A stretch of 64,000 nucleotides of DNA, from positions 176,750,297 through 176,814,296 of the forward strand of contig CM070874.1 of the NCBI GenBank assembly GCA_036365515.1. The letters are read 5' to 3'. This stretch comes from Torymus aiolomorphi (taxonomy: Eukaryota > Arthropoda > Insecta > Hymenoptera > Torymidae). Of this stretch, positions 60,379-64,000 are shown in pieces (positions within the stretch are counted from its first letter, which is position 1; the number at the start of each line of letters is the position of its first letter). Position numbers and translations under genes: made by a program. The notes beneath the pieces were generated by a model. It made no database searches and was not told where the DNA came from. It was given only the letters and a program-made list of their open reading frames with translations.

Positions 60379-60678
60379 ATGGCGGCAGTAGGACATGTCG
60401 ACAATCGTCTCTATGTTAATATCGAAATTCATGGTCGCGTCTTCCAAGCATTGCTCGATAGTGGAGCGATAGACTCGTTTTTAGGTTCAAAACCAGCTGA
60501 ACTAGTGAAATCTAGAATAACACCCTGTTCGACTTATATTGTCATGGCAAATGGCCAAACTGATAAAATAGTATGCGAGCTAGTGTTAACATTCACGATA
60601 GACGGAGATGACGTTATATTAGGAATGGACCTCATGGAGCGCCTGCAAATGCGAATCAATTTCAAAGATCGAACTTGA
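60379..60678 (+). pseudogene. Gypsy-2 aspartic protease
   Basis: About 100 residues with the catalytic LLDSGA near 60455 and the flap and C-terminal VILGMDLM. The ORF ends at 60676. The linker to RT (60680-60876) contains a TGA near 60853. Confidence 0.8.
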
Positions 60679-60876
60679 TACACTCCAAAAGGTATCGTTC
60701 AGCCCTGCTATCCCAAAAACCAGGAGCCTAGTATAGTTTACGCAGTAGCTCCCATTGATGGGGTGGCCGAGCTACCTCAAGGCGAGAGAATACTTTTACG
60801 TGTCAAGCTGGACCCACTTCTCGAAACTTCAGACGGAGGCACAGCCGCCGCATGAATAACGCCCCATAAAATTGAT

Positions 60877-61534
60877 GTGCAGGGTCACCCTCCAATAAAA
60901 CAGTCATCAAAATCTCTGAAAGTCCGTGGAGTAGTTGTTCAGTTATTGTACCCAAAAACGAGGGGTCCATTCGGTTTTGCATTAATTATCGTGCACTTAA
61001 TAAAATCACTAAGATGTCTACCCTCTCCTCATATGGATAGCTTACTGGATAATCTAGGAAATGCGAAATATTTATCGAAAATCGATTTGAGACAAGCCTA
61101 TCATCAAATTCCTCTAGAGGAATCTAGTAAGGAGATTACAGCGTTCGCAATACCAGGCAAAGGTCTTTTTCAGTTTACTCGCCTTCCTTATGGATTAACC
61201 AATGCCCCAACGGACAATGGATAATATTTTCGGGCCAGAATGGCAACCTCAAGTCTTTGTATACATGGATGATGTCATTATCGCCACCGAGATGTTCGAA
61301 AAACATCTAGATTTGTTAGTAAAGGACCTCTCAAAACTAAAAGAACTAGGGTTGCAGGTGAACAGTGATAAATGTAGTCTATGTTGTTCTGAAATCCGAT
61401 ATCTAGGCTTTGTCGTAAATAAAGAGGAGTTAAAGACAGGGTCGGATAAAATAGCACCAATTTTGAATTTTCTACCCCCTAAAAATTTCAGACAATTACG
61501 TAGTTTTTTTAGGGATGGTAACGTTATATGCTAG
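60877..61534 (+). pseudogene. Gypsy-2 reverse transcriptase
   Basis: It reads LSKIDLRQAYHQIPL, FTRLPYGLTNAP, then after a frame break at about 61210 VYMDDVIIAT with the YMDD catalytic pair at about 61261, and YLGFVVN. The N-terminal fingers are degraded. It ends by frameshift near 61515. Confidence 0.87.
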
Positions 61535-62118
61535 GTTCATTGAAAACCTTACCGACTTGAAAAGCCCCTTAAACGATCTTCTTAAGAAGAATGTTTGTTG
61601 GTCTTGGGAGGAAGGGGAGCAGCAGAAAGCATTTGATACGTTACGTCTTCTGCTTACGTACGCTTCGGTGTTGCCGCGACCGGATCTAAATTTACCGTTT
61701 ATACTACAAACTGACGCGAGCAATTGGCAATTAGGAGCAGTGCTCAGCCTATCGTGTATGCCAGTCATTCCTTAACGAAGGCAGAAAGGAACTATACCGT
61801 TGCAGAGAAAGAGTGCTCAGTAGAAAAGTTTAGGGATAATTTATTAGAAGAAGAATTCACGGTCATAATATACCATAGCAGTCGTCTGTGGCTCCATAAT
61901 TTGAAAGACCCAACCTGGCGCTTGGCTAGATGGGCTACCTCCAAGCGTACAACATTAAAATTGTTCATCGGAAAGGGACTCTACACAAAGTCCCTGATGC
62001 ATTATCCCGAGCCTTTCATGAGGAAGTAGATGAAATAGCCGTCATAAGAGTAGTTGACCCGGATGAATGGTATTCGCATAATTTTAGTTTAGTAGAAAGA
62101 TCCATCCAAATACCCTGA
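61515..62118 (+). pseudogene. Gypsy-2 RNase H
   Basis: The connection PLNDLLKK is followed by LQTDASNWQLGAVLS near 61710, a frame break, then YASHSLTKAERNYTVAEKEC and DPTWRLARW, and another frame break before IVHRKGTLHKVPDALSR. The first RNase H Asp and the Glu of the KEC helix are visible. Confidence 0.85.
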
Positions 62119-62140
62119 CCGGAAAATCGAGAATAATCTC

Positions 62141-63439
62141 TTGTATAAGCATTGCCCTAATCAGTTCTTCGATGGTACAGTCACTGATTTGGATAGGTGG
62201 AAGTTAGTTGTCCCGGAGGCAGATAGAGAACGAGTCCTGTTCGAATGTCATAACCATCCTCATACCAGCCACCTTGGTGCCGGAAAGACTTCTCGGGTCG
62301 CACAAACTTACTTTTATCCATCGATAAGTAAGAACGTCGCTAGATACATGAAACAATACTTGGATTGCCAATTGCATAAAGTATCATAACAAGCTCCAGC
62401 AGGGTTAATGGGAAGGCGCGAGGTCAAAGGTCCATGGCTTGTTATTGCGTTGGATGTCATGGGACCCTTTCTATCTAGTAAGTTACAATATCGACATGTC
62501 TTACATATCGATATTGTAACTTAATACTCCACAAACTTAGTAAACAGGTCCTGGTTTTCCAGGACCTGTTTACTATGTTTGTGGAAGTCAGGCCTCTTCG
62601 TAGAGCGAATGCTCAACTAATTCCGAAAGTTTTTGATGAATTAGTCATATTTAGGTGGGGTTGCCCAAAATATTTAGTTACGGATAATGGAACGGAGTTT
62701 TTAAATAATTTGATATCGTCGCAGTTAAATGAATTGGGGATTATTCAGACCATCATCGCTCCATATCATGCTCAAGCCAATCCCCCACTGAGAGAGTGAA
62801 CCGTACATTAAAGACAATGATGGCAATATCCATGTAGGAGGATCACCGTAATTGGGACATCCATTTTCTCGAATTCGCGTACGCAATCAAAACCACGGTG
62901 CACTCGTCGACTCTGTTCACCACCGCTTTTCTAAATTTTGGTAGAAATCCCCTCTCTATTCCGAAACTGCATCAGCAACAGGAGGATGATGATCGGGTCG
63001 AAATAGGTGATTCGAAAGTGTGGCCGGATCGACTGAAACATATCCTAACCATATACAGTCTGGTCCAGAAATCGTTACAGCTTACTAATGAATAGCAAGC
63101 AAAATACTATAACAAAAATCGTTGTGATCTCTCATTTGTAGTTGGTGACTTGTTCTATCAGCGGCGGCCCAGAATTTCGCAGCCAAATTGCCACCAAAAT
63201 TCACTGGACCGTGTATAGTTCAGAAAGTATTGTCGCTAGTGGTATATGAGTTAGAGGACGTACATAATCACCGCATTTCAAAGGTGCACATCTCAGATTT
63301 GAAACCCTTCGTACAAAGAGACGCTAAAGCCCCGAAGAGGAAGAGGCTGAGGAAAACTAACCAGCCAACCTCTGCGTCGCCCAGGCAAGGCGGCCGCTAC
63401 CACATCAGGCAACGAGCCCCTGATGGACATCCGACCTAG
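62141..63439 (+). pseudogene. Gypsy-2 integrase
   Basis: The zinc domain keeps both His (CHNHPHTSHLG) but has lost one Cys of the pair (YLDCQLHK). Core Asp in LDVMG is at about 62450. A rearranged stretch at 62480-62585 follows, then VRPLRRANAQ. The second Asp in TDNGTEF is at about 62686, and the Glu segment is readable only one base out of frame near 62793. The C-terminal SH3-like part (PPKFTGPCIVQKV) and a basic tail lie at 63188-63439. Confidence 0.85.
62480..62585. repeat. Two adjacent hairpins inserted in the integrase
   Basis: 62480-62498 and 62504-62522 are 19-nt inverted copies with one mismatch (loop TCTTA). 62528-62585 is a second hairpin with CAGGTCCTGG facing CCAGGACCTG. The extra inner halves (about 55 bases) interrupt the integrase coding sequence, which joins up if they are ignored. 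Confidence 0.85.
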
Positions 63440-63638
63440 TGAAGGATTGTACGGGAATGAGGAGAGGAAGGAGACCTTGCAAACTGATCCAAACCCGAGC
63501 ATTGTATGTTGTTAATAGTTTGTTGACCGGTGTTCGCTGGGGTTACATCAGCCTCTTATTCCGGTTATTGCGCATGGCTTCACCGCCATGAGTGGGTTGT
63601 CGCAATAGACACCCACAACTCTTAAGGCTGATGGGACC

Positions 63639-64000
63639 ATGGCGCCCAGGGAATGTGACTCTCTAGAGGGGCTGTTGTACGACCCAATAGAGGAAATAGG
63701 GTCGGCGCCCGGGAAAAGGTTGGAAGGCGGGGTCTTTATATACAAGACACCTCCATCAGGGGCCATACCGAAATTATCGGGGGAGAAGAAGAAGAAGAAG
63801 ATGGAGGAAGATAGGTGTTGGAACTGCCACGAAACGTGACATCGATACACCCAGTGTTCTAGGCCCAGGCGAGGTGCGTTCTACTTTAGGTGTGGTAAGT
63901 CGACCACTGACACAAGGACTTGTCGGAAAAGGAGGGAGTGTGCGTCTAGTGCCGCCCCTCAGCCGACTTCCTCATCAGGACAGACTACGCCTCCGTCCTC
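63639..64000 (+). pseudogene. Gypsy-2 post-pol ORF with degenerate zinc knuckles
   Basis: An ATG at 63639 opens a short Glu/Gly/Lys-rich protein. Near 63815 it reads CWNC then HRYTQC, a C-x2-C-x4-H-x4-C spacing broken by a TGA at 63837. A second degenerate unit (RCGKSTTDTRTC) follows in frame. It runs into the window edge. The position after integrase parallels the extra ORF at 26799-27755. Confidence 0.6.

Larger units (their letters stand above)
59934..64000 (+). mobile_element. Gypsy-2 remnant, 3' portion running off the window
   Basis: It continues the gag interrupted at 52562 and runs through zinc knuckle, protease, RT, RNase H, integrase and a post-pol ORF. No 3' LTR is reached. Dozens of stops and frame changes mark it as old. 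RT and integrase motifs are related to, but clearly distinct from, the Gypsy at 19859. Confidence 0.85.

Overview
This looks like a piece of an arthropod (insect-type) nuclear genome. I guess Hymenoptera, but nothing here proves the order. The reasons are A+T-rich non-coding DNA, GT-AG splice signals, and insect-typical mobile elements (piggyBac, P-superfamily, BEL/Pao, Gypsy, Penelope, a YADD-type LINE). I recognise no host protein-coding gene in the 64 kb. Almost everything is mobile-element DNA, arranged as nested insertions and very large inverted repeats.

Layout. (1) 1-1560: two small foldback elements. (2) 1574-11098: a near-perfect palindrome with arms of about 4.6 kb around a 276-bp centre. 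Each arm carries a complete piggyBac element with TTAA target sites. The right-arm transposase ORF is intact and the left one is broken by a one-base deletion. Each arm also holds a possible solo LTR. (3) About 11415-48905: a second inverted structure. Arms of roughly 7 kb of shared sequence flank a decayed THAP-domain P-superfamily transposase (exons at 30424 and 37105-40050). This resembles a Galileo-like foldback P element with very long terminal inverted repeats. The left arm was later hit by a LINE (11459-13944), a 1.05-kb TIR element (18331-19377) and a 9.1-kb Gypsy element (19859-28993). The right arm was hit by a 934-bp TIR element made of short degenerate repeats and by a Helentron-like element ending at 46178. 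The transposase intron holds another 4.7-kb foldback element (31275-35997) with satellite arrays inside. (4) 48906-51300: C-rich and purine-rich simple repeats. (5) 51346-64000: a decayed Gypsy element split by an inverted pair of Penelope-like elements (52563-59933). One Penelope copy is itself split by a deleted BEL/Pao element (55640-58798, 502-bp LTRs, 5-bp target duplication). The Gypsy continues to the window edge.

How the parts relate. The nesting gives an order: Gypsy-2, then the Penelope pair, then BEL/Pao. In the P-type structure, comparing the arms gives an empty site for several insertions. The intact piggyBac ORF with matching ends is the only module that looks capable of encoding active protein. 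The Gypsy at 19859 has lost function through an amber codon in gag, an amber codon in pol and loss of the integrase catalytic Glu region. It carries an extra ORF after pol that may be made from a spliced RNA. The three scales of inverted repeat would give long hairpin RNAs if transcribed.
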